Source of the DNA: CAYXGZ01 sp964464755
GTDB taxonomy: Bacteria > Planctomycetota > MHYJ01 > JACPRB01
Direction: 5' to 3'
DNA length: 64,000 bases
NCBI GenBank assembly: GCA_964464755.1
Contig: CAYXGZ010000001.1
Coordinates: 135,950 to 199,949 of the forward strand
The position numbers and the translations under genes are program-made. Shown here one piece after another: positions 37,811-45,722 of the stretch. The first letter of the stretch is position 1, and each line of letters starts with the position of its first letter. The notes below the pieces were generated by a model. The model was not told the DNA's origin, did not search any database, and saw nothing but the letters and a program-made list of their open reading frames with translations.

Positions 37811-39523
37811 TTACCTGCGTTCGCCCGCCTGCGCCAGGCCGCCCGAGAGCAGGCCGGCGCCGATGGCGACCGAGGAGAGGGCGGCCCAGCCGAGCACGCC
37901 CGAGGCCTCCGCCTCGGCGGCGCGGCGGCCGAGCGCCGAGGTCAGCGCGGGCAGCCAGCGCTCCGGGCCCTCCAGGGTGCCCCCGAGCGTCGCGGAGCCC
38001 AGCACGAGCAGCAGCGCCCCCGCCAGGCCCAGGGCCGCGATGCCGCCCCAGCGCGTCCCGACCGCGAGCTGGCGTCCCGTGATCATCGCGAGGCCCAGCC
38101 CGAGCACGACCAGCGGGACCAGCGTCATGGGCAGGCCGAAGCCGAGGTGGCCGCCGACGGCCTTGAGCACCGGGAGCGGCCGGCCCTCCGTCGCCCCGAG
38201 GAACCAGAGGCCCGCGCCCACGACGAGCAGGAGGACCTGGGCGACGGGGAGCCGGTCCCCCTCCTCGAGGTTCATGCACAGCGAGGCCCCGAGCACCGCG
38301 AGCGTCGCCCCGGCGGACAGGAGCGCCGCGGGCTCCACGAGCGCGGCCCGGGACCCGTCCCAGAGCAGGCCGCCGCCGAAGGCGGCCGCGCCGCCGGCGA
38401 GCAGGAAGAGCGACACGGCGATCGCCCGCCCGGAGCGCCGGAGGTCCCGGCGCAGGATGGCCAGGCCGGCGAGCAGTTCCAGCGCGCCCACCGCGGCCGT
38501 CGCCAGCGCGACGTGGTCGCGCTGCAGCGAGCGCACGCCCTCCACGAGGTCGCCCCGGACCGGCGCCATCGCGCCGCCGGCCGCGAGGAGGACGAGGGCC
38601 ACGATCGCGATCGGCCAGGCCAGGCCGGCCCGGGTCTTCCGGGCGACGATCGCCCGGCCGTCCGCGATGACCTTCTTCTGCTGGCTCTCCGACAGGCCGG
38701 GGCGGGCGGCCCGGATCGCCTCGTCCATCGCCGCCGCGGCCTCCTCGGCGCTGGGGAAGCGGGCCGCCGGGTCGCGCGCCACGAGGCGGTCCACGATCGG
38801 GATCGCCCGCACGTCCACCTGCGGGTAGGCCTGGACCAGCGGCCGGGGGCCCTCCAGCGTCCCGTTCGCGTTCGAGTACGGATGCCGGGCGCTGAGGAGC
38901 CGGTAATAGAGGACGCCGAGCATGTAGAGGTCGGCGGAGACCCCGGTGTCGCCCTCCGGCGTCGCGATCTCCTCCGGCGCCTCGTACGGGACGGCCGGCC
39001 GGCCCTGGACCTCGGCGCGGGAGAACCCGGTCACGCGGACCTGGCCCTTGGCGTCGATGAGCACGTGCTCGGGCCGGAGGTCGCGGTGCACGACCCCCGC
39101 CGCGTGGATGGCGCCGAGCGCGCCGGCCACCTCGCGGGCGATGCGCGTGGCCTTGTCGAAGGACACCCGCCCCTCGCGCGCCATGACGTCCTCGAGCCGC
39201 TCCTGGCCCCGGACGTACTCCTGGACCATGAAGAGCTTGTTGTCCGAGCTGCCGGAGTCGAGGACCTTCAGGACGTTGGGGTGGTCGACGAGGCGGGCGG
39301 CGTCGGCCTCGAGGAAGAAGCGCTCCACGGCCGCGGCGTCGTCGGCCTGCTCGGGCGGGACGAGGCGCAGGTGCACCGGCTCGTCGTCGGTCATGCGCCG
39401 GGCCTCGTACCAGCCGGGGCCGAGGCGCTTCTCGAGGCGGCAGTTCCCGACGCGGCCGCCGATCATCGGGTCGGGCGGCTCCTTGGGTGCGGACCCCTGG
39501 GGGAGCTCTTCGGGGGCGGCCAT
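37811..39523 (-). CDS. Polytopic membrane pseudokinase
   Basis: 570 residues. A Hanks-fold domain (25-285) is followed by about eight or nine membrane helices (310-565). Key catalytic motifs are altered: the glycine loop reads LGPGWYEAR, the VAIK Lys is Arg (R53 in VHLRLV), HRDLKPEN reads HRDLRPEH (146-153) and DFG reads TGF (165-167). HRD itself is kept. Phosphotransfer is therefore unlikely and a scaffold or ligand-binding role is inferred. A perfect TATAAT lies 6 nt before the ATG. It is cotranscribed with two PH-domain proteins. Confidence 0.88.
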   Translation of the reverse strand: MAAPEELPQGSAPKEPPDPMIGGRVGNCRLEKRLGPGWYEARRMTDDEPVHLRLVPPEQADDAAAVERFFLEADAARLVDHPNVLKVLDSGSSDNKLFMVQEYVRGQERLEDVMAREGRVSFDKATRIAREVAGALGAIHAAGVVHRDLRPEHVLIDAKGQVRVTGFSRAEVQGRPAVPYEAPEEIATPEGDTGVSADLYMLGVLYYRLLSARHPYSNANGTLEGPRPLVQAYPQVDVRAIPIVDRLVARDPAARFPSAEEAAAAMDEAIRAARPGLSESQQKKVIADGRAIVARKTRAGLAWPIAIVALVLLAAGGAMAPVRGDLVEGVRSLQRDHVALATAAVGALELLAGLAILRRDLRRSGRAIAVSLFLLAGGAAAFGGGLLWDGSRAALVEPAALLSAGATLAVLGASLCMNLEEGDRLPVAQVLLLVVGAGLWFLGATEGRPLPVLKAVGGHLGFGLPMTLVPLVVLGLGLAMITGRQLAVGTRWGGIAALGLAGALLLVLGSATLGGTLEGPERWLPALTSALGRRAAEAEASGVLGWAALSSVAIGAGLLSGGLAQAGERR

Positions 39524-39529
39524 GCCCGC

Positions 39530-39535
39530 ATTATA
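39530..39535 (-). promoter_or_regulatory. Consensus -10 (TATAAT) of the leaderless pseudokinase operon
   Basis: The exact TATAAT hexamer lies 6 nt before the ATG at 39523. No good -35 is seen at 17 bp. Confidence 0.65.
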
Positions 39536-39559
39536 GGCCGGGGGCCCCGGGGGGGATGG

Positions 39560-39599
39560 AAGAAGAACCGCCGGGGGGACGAATCCGTCCCCCCGGCGG
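39560..39599 (-). terminator. Rho-independent terminator of the AT-hook gene
   Basis: A perfect 13-bp stem (39568-39580/39587-39599, loop GGATTC) is followed on the minus strand by TTCTTCTTCC. Confidence 0.85.
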
Positions 39600-39608
39600 C
39601 GGGATCGG

Positions 39609-40061
39609 CTAGCGCTGCAGGGTCGAGAGCGTGCGCAGGATCGAGGAGACGAGCTTCGACTCGTCCTGGTAGACGACGCGGGCGACGGTCGTCTCGCGGC
39701 CGTGGGCGCGCAGGACGATCTCGGCGGCCTGGGCGTCGAGCAGGAAGATGTTGCCACCGGGGCGGCGGGCGCCGCGGGCCGCCGCGGGCGCGGCCTTCCT
39801 CCCGCTGCCCTTCGGGCGGCCGGGGCCGCGCTTGGGGGCCGGGGCGGCCTTCTTGCCGCTGCCCTTCGGGCGGCCGGGGGCGCGGACGGGCCGGTTCTCC
39901 TTCACGCCCTTCACGTACCAGCGGATCGTCTCGGGGACGACCTTGTACTTCGCCGAGAGGCTCGTCACGAGGTCGATGACGGGCGTCCCCTTGGCCAGGC
40001 CGTCCTTGATGGTGGCCCGGATCACGTTCTTGTCCGCGGTCGACAGCTTTCGCTTGGGCAT
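39609..40061 (-). CDS. AT-hook DNA-binding protein (nucleoid-associated candidate)
   Basis: 150 residues. The N-terminal ~55 residues look like a small helix-turn-helix (NVIRATIKDGLAKGTP, SLSAKYKVVPETIRWYVKG). A basic segment follows with tandem AT-hook-like GRPKGSGKK and GRPKGSGRK cores, then a structured C-terminal part (about 105-150). AT-hooks bind the minor groove of AT-rich DNA, unusual as a main target in a 70% GC genome. GGGAG lies before the ATG and TACCAT (40099-40104) may be the -10. Not matched to a named family. Confidence 0.75.
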   Translation of the reverse strand: MPKRKLSTADKNVIRATIKDGLAKGTPVIDLVTSLSAKYKVVPETIRWYVKGVKENRPVRAPGRPKGSGKKAAPAPKRGPGRPKGSGRKAAPAAARGARRPGGNIFLLDAQAAEIVLRAHGRETTVARVVYQDESKLVSSILRTLSTLQR

Positions 40062-40119
40062 TCACTCTCCCTTGGGATTGAGGTGCGGGCGACGCGATAT
40101 GGTAGGGGAACCGGGGGGA

Positions 40120-40169
40120 AATTCAACAACTATCCGGGCGGGGTGGAATTCACTTGGAACCCCGCCCGG
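40120..40169 (-). terminator. Terminator after the universal stress protein gene
   Basis: An 11-bp perfect stem (40134-40144/40159-40169) with a 14-nt loop is followed on the minus strand by ATAGTTGTTGAATTT. It lies just after the stop at 40184. Confidence 0.7.
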
Positions 40170-40183
40170 GCGGCCTTCAAGAA

Positions 40184-41023
40184 TTACAGCTTGTAGAGGA
40201 TCCGCGGCCAGACCTGGTCCGGCGTCTTGAAGGCGATCACGGGCACCGCGGCCTCGCGGATGACCTTCTCCGCCACGCTGCCGAAGAGCCAGCGCTTCGC
40301 CCCGCCGTAGCCGTGCGTGGTCGTCGCCACGAGGTCCCCGTCCTTCGCGATCCGCAGGATCTCGCTGGCCGCGTCGCCGCGGACGACCGCGAACTCCGCC
40401 CCGACGCCCCGGCGCTTGAGGTCCAGCTCGGCCGTCACCACGCGCTTGCGGAGCGAGGCGTATTCCTCGGCCGCCCGGAGGCTGCCCTCTTGGCGCGCGT
40501 GGAAGAAGACCACCTTCGCCGAGAGGTATTTCGCCAGGCGCCCCACCCAGGGGATGCTGCGCTCGGCGAGCTTCGATCCGTCCACCGGGAGGATGATCCG
40601 GCGGATCCGCCCCTTGCGGGGGAACGCGGTCCGGGCCCGGACGACCAGCGCCGGGATCGGGGAGAGACGAAGGACCTGCTCCGTGACGCCGCCGAGCAGC
40701 CAGCGCGTCACCTTGGAGCCGCCCCGGGAGGACATCACGATGAGCCCCGCCCCCTCCGTCATCGCCGTCCGGAGGATCACTTTCACCGGGCTGCCCTTGC
40801 GGACGACCACGCGCGCGGGGATCCCGGAGTAATTCATCTCGCGCTCGAAGCGCATGAGGTACTGGCGCGCCTCCTCCATCGCCCGGGGGCTCGCCTGCTC
40901 CGGCGGGACGGCCCGGACCAGGACGACCATCGCCGTCTCCGGTCGCGCCAGCCTCCGCACCCACTCCACGGATCTCTCGGAATTCTCCGACCCGTCCAGC
41001 GGCAGGATCACGAGCTTGAACAT
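40184..41023 (-). CDS. Tandem universal stress protein
   Basis: 279 residues with two UspA domains (about 1-140 and 147-277). Domain 1 has ILPLDGSENSERSVEWV and MSSRGGSKVTRWLLGGVTEQVL; domain 2 has ILPVDGSKLAERSIPWV and TTTHGYGGAKRWLFGSVAEKVI. The G-x2-G-x9-G(S/T) ATP-binding pattern is near-complete in both. The ATG at 41023 is preferred over an upstream in-frame start because GGGAGGT lies 5 nt before it. Confidence 0.93.
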   Translation of the reverse strand: MFKLVILPLDGSENSERSVEWVRRLARPETAMVVLVRAVPPEQASPRAMEEARQYLMRFEREMNYSGIPARVVVRKGSPVKVILRTAMTEGAGLIVMSSRGGSKVTRWLLGGVTEQVLRLSPIPALVVRARTAFPRKGRIRRIILPVDGSKLAERSIPWVGRLAKYLSAKVVFFHARQEGSLRAAEEYASLRKRVVTAELDLKRRGVGAEFAVVRGDAASEILRIAKDGDLVATTTHGYGGAKRWLFGSVAEKVIREAAVPVIAFKTPDQVWPRILYKL

Positions 41024-41195
41024 GGCCACCTCCCGGGGAGAGCTTCCCATGGAATTGGGAGCAATCGCCGTACCCTCGGGGCCTCATCCCCCGGCGCGCG
41101 GCCCGGCCGTGGAGAAGCACGGGCCCGTCCGGAATATTCCCTGTTCAGCTTCCGGCCGCTCCCGCCGATACACCTTCGGCAGGAGACTCCGTCCC

Positions 41196-41741
41196 ATGAA
41201 TGCCCGTTTGAAGTCCGGACTGGAGGCCCTCGAGCAGGGCCGGGCCGAGGACGCCTGGGTCCAGGTGAAGCTCGTGCTCGAGAAGGAGCCGAAGAACGCC
41301 TTCGCGCTCTCCGTCGGCGTGATGGCCCTGCGCCGGCTCGGGCTCTCCTCCAAGGCCGAGCAGCTCCGCCGCAAGTCGGCCGGGGCCGCCTACCCCGCGT
41401 TCCCGGCGGCCGAGGACCTGGATTTCATGCGCCGGCTCGACGAGCTCGACCGCCGCCGCGGGGCCGCCGAGCGCCTCGCCGAGCAGGCCGGGAAGTTCAT
41501 CAAGGAGGGCCGGGTCCAGCAGGCGGAGGCGCTCCTGAACCGGGCCAAGGGCCTCGAGCCCGCCAACGCCGTCGTGCAGTACTACCGGGGGATGTTCGCC
41601 GCCGTCGAGAACCGGCCCGCCGTCGCCCGGCTCTGCTTCGTCTCCGCCCTGAAGTCCGACGGGGGGCTGGACCGGGCCCGCGAGGCCCTCTCCCGCCTCC
41701 TCTCCGGCAAGTCCCTCGCCTCGCTGACCGCGCTCCTGTAA
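41196..41741 (+). CDS. TPR-repeat protein
   Basis: 181 residues, soluble. It contains TPR-like units (GLEALEQGRAEDAWVQVKLV, AGKFIKEGRVQQAEALLNRA, VVQYYRGMFAAVENRPAVAR). AGGAG lies 11 nt before the ATG, divergent from the stress protein gene. The partner is unknown. Confidence 0.75.
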   Translation: MNARLKSGLEALEQGRAEDAWVQVKLVLEKEPKNAFALSVGVMALRRLGLSSKAEQLRRKSAGAAYPAFPAAEDLDFMRRLDELDRRRGAAERLAEQAGKFIKEGRVQQAEALLNRAKGLEPANAVVQYYRGMFAAVENRPAVARLCFVSALKSDGGLDRAREALSRLLSGKSLASLTALL

Positions 41742-41747
41742 AGAACG

Positions 41748-41776
41748 TTGCGCCCGGGGTTCCTCCGGCCTAGACT
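41748..41776 (+). promoter_or_regulatory. Promoter of the gene at 41805
   Basis: TTGCGC (41748-41753), 17-bp spacer, TAGACT (41771-41776). A 28-nt leader with an AAAGGA ribosome site follows. Confidence 0.65.
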
Positions 41777-41804
41777 GCCCGCCGATTCCCCGAAAGGAAC
41801 CCCC

Positions 41805-43340
41805 ATGAACCTCGACCACGAGTTCACCCTCAACCCCGACGGCTCGGGCAAGGTCGCCCTCCACTGGACCGGCCCCGCCAGCGCCGAGCCGGACGCCTTC
41901 GTCCGCTCCGAGATTTCCGGGGCCCGGGGCGTCGACGCCTGGAGCGGCATCTCGTGCTCGGCGGACTCCGGGGAGCTCGTCTTCAAGGCCACCGCCTATT
42001 TCCCCGTGCTGAAAGACCTGCGCTTCCACTGCCAGGGCTTCCATTTCAGCGGGCTCGAGTACGAGGCCGCCCGCGACAAGAAGGGGAATTTCACCCTGCG
42101 GGGGAAGTCCGGGGACTCCAAGGGCGCGCCCGCGGCCCCGAAACTCTCCGGCGCGGCCCTCAAGAAGCGCATCGCGGAGGAGCGGGGCAAGATCGCCCCG
42201 ATGCGGGACTTCCTCGCCGAGCTCTTCGGCGCCCTGACCTGCGGCGCCACGATCCACCTCCCGGGCAAGGTCGCCCGGGCGAAGAACGCGAAGAAGACCG
42301 GGGACCGCACCGTGCGGCAGGAATTCTCCGGAAAGACCGTGATCGACCTCGTGGACCGCATCCTCCGCGACGACGCCATGGCCGAGAAGCTCGTCCGCTT
42401 CGGCAGCGACGGCCCCGAGGCCCTGCAGCAGCTCCTCGGCGACCAGGGCCCGGTCGAGGTGGACACGGCGGGCAAGGTCGCCGACGCCTTCGACTACGCG
42501 GCCGAGGTCGCCGCGGCCCGCGAGGCCTTCGTCCCGCCCGCCGCGTCCGAGGGGCAGGTGCCCGTCGGGGTGAAAGAGGCCCCGCCGCTGAAGAACGTCC
42601 GCGTCGTCGCCGCGAAGGTGGTCCGCGAGGCGGACTCCGACAACGAGTTCACGCCCCAGATGCAGAACCGCCCCGGGCTCTCCCTCACGGTCGCCGGGGA
42701 GCTGCCCGGGCCCGCCCTCTCGCTGAAAGAGGGCCGGCTCGACAGCGCGCTGACCGACACCGGGGCGCAGCTCGCCCCCGAGGACGAGTGGCAGCGCACC
42801 TTCCATTTCCCGAAGCTCACCAAGGACCGCCGCGTCGCCTACTTCGACGTCGAGCTCGGCGCCCCGCCCGAGGGGGCCGCCGGGATGAAAGAAATCCGCG
42901 GGACGCTGCGCGCGCTCGTCGCGGAGGGCGAGGCGGACGTGGACCTCGGCTTCCCGTCCCTCGAGGCCGGCGCGGCGGGGGCGAAGGCCGGGGCCGTGCT
43001 GGAGCGGGTCGAGGACGGCGGGGAGGGGCGCGTCACGCTCGACGTGAAGCTGCAGGTCGCCCGGGAGACCGTGCTCTCCCTGTCGCTCGTGAAGAAGGAC
43101 GGGACCGCGGTGCCGCTCAACCAGAACGGCTACTCCGCCTCGAGCGAGGAGTGCCAGCTGACGTACTCGGCGGACGAGGGCTTCGACCCGTCCGGGAGGC
43201 TCGTCGCCCGGATGGCCACGGGCCTGCAGGAGTACTCGGTGCCGTTCGTGCTCGCCGACGTGGACTTCCTGGGCGCCGGCCGCGGCGGGGCCCCGGCGAA
43301 GGCCGCGGAAAAGCCTAAGCAGGTTAAGAAAAAGAAGTAG
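41805..43340 (+). CDS. Large soluble protein of unknown function
   Basis: 511 residues without signal or membrane segments and with a Lys-rich end (KQVKKKK). The N-terminal ~200 residues mix beta strands and helices (FTLNPDGSGKVALHW at the start). The C-terminal 300 residues look like two or three beta-sandwich domains (DNEFTPQMQNRPGLSLTV, VTLDVKLQVARETVLSLSLV). No family is recognised. It has its own promoter at 41748-41776. Confidence 0.7.
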   Translation: MNLDHEFTLNPDGSGKVALHWTGPASAEPDAFVRSEISGARGVDAWSGISCSADSGELVFKATAYFPVLKDLRFHCQGFHFSGLEYEAARDKKGNFTLRGKSGDSKGAPAAPKLSGAALKKRIAEERGKIAPMRDFLAELFGALTCGATIHLPGKVARAKNAKKTGDRTVRQEFSGKTVIDLVDRILRDDAMAEKLVRFGSDGPEALQQLLGDQGPVEVDTAGKVADAFDYAAEVAAAREAFVPPAASEGQVPVGVKEAPPLKNVRVVAAKVVREADSDNEFTPQMQNRPGLSLTVAGELPGPALSLKEGRLDSALTDTGAQLAPEDEWQRTFHFPKLTKDRRVAYFDVELGAPPEGAAGMKEIRGTLRALVAEGEADVDLGFPSLEAGAAGAKAGAVLERVEDGGEGRVTLDVKLQVARETVLSLSLVKKDGTAVPLNQNGYSASSEECQLTYSADEGFDPSGRLVARMATGLQEYSVPFVLADVDFLGAGRGGAPAKAAEKPKQVKKKK

Positions 43341-43372
43341 ACGGGGCCGGGCGTCCTCCCGAGAATCTCGGG

Positions 43373-43660
43373 ATGGACATGAAACTCTTCTGGCTGACGT
43401 TCACGACGGTCTTCGTCGCGGAGATGGGGGACAAGACCCAGCTGGCGACCCTCGGCTTCGCCGGCGAATCGAGGAAGCCGGTCCAGGTCTTCCTGGCCGC
43501 CTCGGCCGGGCTCGTGGCCGCCACGGCCATCGGCGCCGCGGCCGGCGGCGTCATCACCCGGTTCGTCCCCGTCTCGTGGATGAAGCGGGGCTCCGCCGTG
43601 CTCTTCATCGTGCTCGGCGTCTGGCTGCTCGTGAAGGAGTTCCGGGGCGCGAAGGACTAG
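43373..43660 (+). CDS. Half-size GDT1/TMEM165 (UPF0016) family cation transporter
   Basis: 95 residues, three membrane helices. It has one copy of the E-x-G-D-(K/R)-(T/S) motif, VAEMGDKTQLAT (about residues 15-26). Full-length GDT1 proteins have two such repeats and exchange Mn2+/Ca2+ for H+. Single-repeat bacterial forms probably work as homo- or hetero-dimers. No second half-gene is adjacent. The TAG shares a CTAG with the convergent methyltransferase stop. Confidence 0.85.
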   Translation: MDMKLFWLTFTTVFVAEMGDKTQLATLGFAGESRKPVQVFLAASAGLVAATAIGAAAGGVITRFVPVSWMKRGSAVLFIVLGVWLLVKEFRGAKD

Positions 43661-44751
43661 GGGTTGCGCGCGATCGCGAACTTCAGGTAGTCGCCCTCGG
43701 GGAAGGAGGGGAGCGACGGGTGGTCGAAGCCCGCCCCGCGCACCTCGAGCACCCGGAGGTTCCTCAGCGTCGCCACGAAGTCGGCCCTCGACACGTGGCT
43801 CGAGCACGAGGCCGCGCAGAGCGTGCCGCCGCGGCGAGTCACCGCCGCCGCCAGCCGGTGCAGCTTGCCGTAGGCCCCCCGCGCCGCCGCCAGGGACGAC
43901 TTGTTCGGCGCGAAGCTCGGCGGGTCCGTGATGACGAGCTCCCAGGTCCTCCGCTTCGCCGCCGCCGCCTCGAGCCAGGCCCAGCAGTCGGCGACGTGGA
44001 AGCCCGCGCGCTCCATGGGCAGCGCGTTGCGGCCGAAGTTCCGGCGGGCCGCCGCGACGGCGGGCGCGGCGACGTCGACGGTGTCCGTGGAGGTCGCGCC
44101 CCCGCGCGCCGCGTACATCGAGAAGCCGCCCGTGTACCCGAAGAGGTTCAGGACCGACTTGCCCCGCGCCAGGCGCTCCACCTCCTCGCGGTTCTCGCGC
44201 TGGTCGAGGAAGAGCCCGCCCTTGCCGCCCTTCCCGGTGGCCACCTCGAACTCGAGCCCGTTCTCCCGGGCGACGACCAGGGGGCCGCGCTCCAGCTCCC
44301 GGTCGACGAAGGTCCGCTCGCCGAACAACCCGGGGAAGCCGCGGTAGAAGGCCCGCGCGCCCCCGCCGTCGAACTTCGCGACGGCCACGCCGGCGTAGAG
44401 GTCGAGGTGGATCCCGGGCAGGCGGTCGCCCTCGCCGTGGATCCAGCGGAACGCGTCCGTCCGCGCGGGGTCCAGGCGGGCGAGCCGGAGCCGCAGGGCG
44501 GCGTCGACGCGGTCCCGCACGAGCCGCTCCACGTCCGCGACGGGCCCGGCCTCGAGGATCCGCACGGCGATCGCCGAGCTCGAGTCCCAGAACCCGGTGG
44601 CGAGCACCCGGTCGGCGGGGGAGCGGAGCTCGACGACCGCGCCCTCGGGCGGCGCCTCGGCCGGGGGCTCGATCGCGTCCCGGTAGATCCAGGGATGGCC
44701 CTCGCGGATCCTCCGGGCGAGGTTCTTGCGGAGCCGGAGGGGAAGGGGCAT
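43657..44751 (-). CDS. RlmI-like class I SAM-dependent rRNA methyltransferase
   Basis: 364 residues. A PUA-like N-terminus (LARRIREGHPWIYRDAI) and an EEHD-like linker precede a Rossmann SAM domain with KSVLNLFGYTGGFSMYAARGGA, D in the SVEV-like DTVDVA, and the ITDPPSFAPNK catalytic motif. RlmI methylates C5 of a cytosine in 23S rRNA; the exact target here is inferred. The start overlaps the upstream stop by one base (TGATG). Confidence 0.88.
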   Translation of the reverse strand: MPLPLRLRKNLARRIREGHPWIYRDAIEPPAEAPPEGAVVELRSPADRVLATGFWDSSSAIAVRILEAGPVADVERLVRDRVDAALRLRLARLDPARTDAFRWIHGEGDRLPGIHLDLYAGVAVAKFDGGGARAFYRGFPGLFGERTFVDRELERGPLVVARENGLEFEVATGKGGKGGLFLDQRENREEVERLARGKSVLNLFGYTGGFSMYAARGGATSTDTVDVAAPAVAAARRNFGRNALPMERAGFHVADCWAWLEAAAAKRRTWELVITDPPSFAPNKSSLAAARGAYGKLHRLAAAVTRRGGTLCAASCSSHVSRADFVATLRNLRVLEVRGAGFDHPSLPSFPEGDYLKFAIARNP

Positions 44752-45524
44752 CAGCGGATCGCGACGCGGAGGCCGCCGGCGGCGGAGCGGGCGTCGGGCT
44801 TCTCGGATCCCCGGAACGAGGACCGGGCGTGCTGGGCCTCCGAGGTGTACGCGCCGCCTCGCCGGACGCGGTGAGTCCCGAACTTCGGGCCGCCCGGGTC
44901 GGTCGCCTTCTCGGTGAGGTCGCCCATCCAGTCCTGGCACCACTCCCACACGCCGCCGTACAGGTCGTGGAAGCCCCAGGGGTTCGGCTTGCGGGTCCCG
45001 ACGGGGTGGGTCTTCTGCCCGGAGTTCCCGGCGAACCACGCGTGCTCGGGCAGCGGCGTCTCGTCGATGCCGAAGTACCACCTCGTGCCCGTCTTCGCGC
45101 GGGCCGCGTACTCCCACTCCGCCTCCGTCGGCAGGGTCGCCTGGCGGTTCTTGATCTGGTCCTTGGCTTTCTCGTTGAGCTTCCGGAGGAAGTCCTGCGC
45201 GTCCGCCCAGCTGACGTTCTCCACGGGGAGCTCCGACCCCTTGAACGTCGAGGGGTTCGCGCCCATCACGGCGATCCAGGCCGCCTGGGTGAGCTCGGTC
45301 TTCATCAGCCAGTAGTCCTTGGTGATCGTCACCTCGTGGGGCGTCTCGTTGGCCTCCCCCGAGGGGTCGCCCATCGAGAAGGTCCCGGGCTTCACGCGGA
45401 GGAACTCGAGCCGGACCTTCTTCTCGGCGTCGAGGAAGAGCTCGATCCGCTCCGGGGGCGCGGCCTGAGCCGATCCCGGCAGGGCGGCGGCCAGGGCGAG
45501 GACGGCGATCGCGAGGCTTCTCAT
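44751..45524 (-). CDS. Exported SUMF1/FGE-like protein
   Basis: 257 residues. A signal peptide (1-21) is followed by one SUMF1 domain (about 35-255) with FSMGDPSGEANETPHEV, LPTEAEWEYAARAKTG, GVWEWCQDW and VRRGGAY. The active-site Cys pair of formylglycine-generating enzymes in the C-terminal ...C...CHR region is absent, so sulfatase activation is unlikely and a binding or structural role is inferred. It overlaps a 44-aa leader-peptide-like gene (ATGA) and the methyltransferase gene. Confidence 0.85.
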   Translation of the reverse strand: MRSLAIAVLALAAALPGSAQAAPPERIELFLDAEKKVRLEFLRVKPGTFSMGDPSGEANETPHEVTITKDYWLMKTELTQAAWIAVMGANPSTFKGSELPVENVSWADAQDFLRKLNEKAKDQIKNRQATLPTEAEWEYAARAKTGTRWYFGIDETPLPEHAWFAGNSGQKTHPVGTRKPNPWGFHDLYGGVWEWCQDWMGDLTEKATDPGGPKFGTHRVRRGGAYTSEAQHARSSFRGSEKPDARSAAGGLRVAIR

Positions 45525-45655
45525 CCGGGGCTCCTTGTGGACCAGGCCCGCGGCGATCCGAGGATCTCGAGGACGAGCGCCGCCGCGACGGTCGGGCCCC
45601 CGGCGAGGGCCGACCAGGCCCAGGGACCCCAGCTCCGCGGCGTCGCGTCCGGCAT
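45521..45655 (-). CDS. Leaderless 44-aa membrane peptide coupled to the SUMF1 gene
   Basis: 44 residues starting MPDATPRSWGPWAW, with one hydrophobic helix (about 13-31). TAGAAT lies 7 nt upstream of the ATG, the same spacing as other leaderless genes. The TGA overlaps the SUMF1 start as ATGA, so it may act through translational coupling. Confidence 0.55.
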   Translation of the reverse strand: MPDATPRSWGPWAWSALAGGPTVAAALVLEILGSPRAWSTRSPG

Positions 45656-45662
45656 GGCGGCC

Positions 45663-45668
45663 ATTCTA
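45663..45668 (-). promoter_or_regulatory. -10 element (TAGAAT) of the leaderless 44-aa peptide operon
   Basis: TAGAAT on the minus strand, 7 nt before the ATG at 45655. Confidence 0.5.
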
Positions 45669-45684
45669 GCGGAATCCCGGTTCC

Positions 45685-45713
45685 TTGCGCCCGCCGCTCC
45701 GGGCGGGTACCCT
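45685..45713 (+). promoter_or_regulatory. Promoter of the leaderless aminotransferase gene
   Basis: TTGCGC (45685-45690), 17-bp spacer, TACCCT (45708-45713), 9 nt before the ATG. Confidence 0.65.
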
Positions 45714-45722
45714 TCCCCGGCC

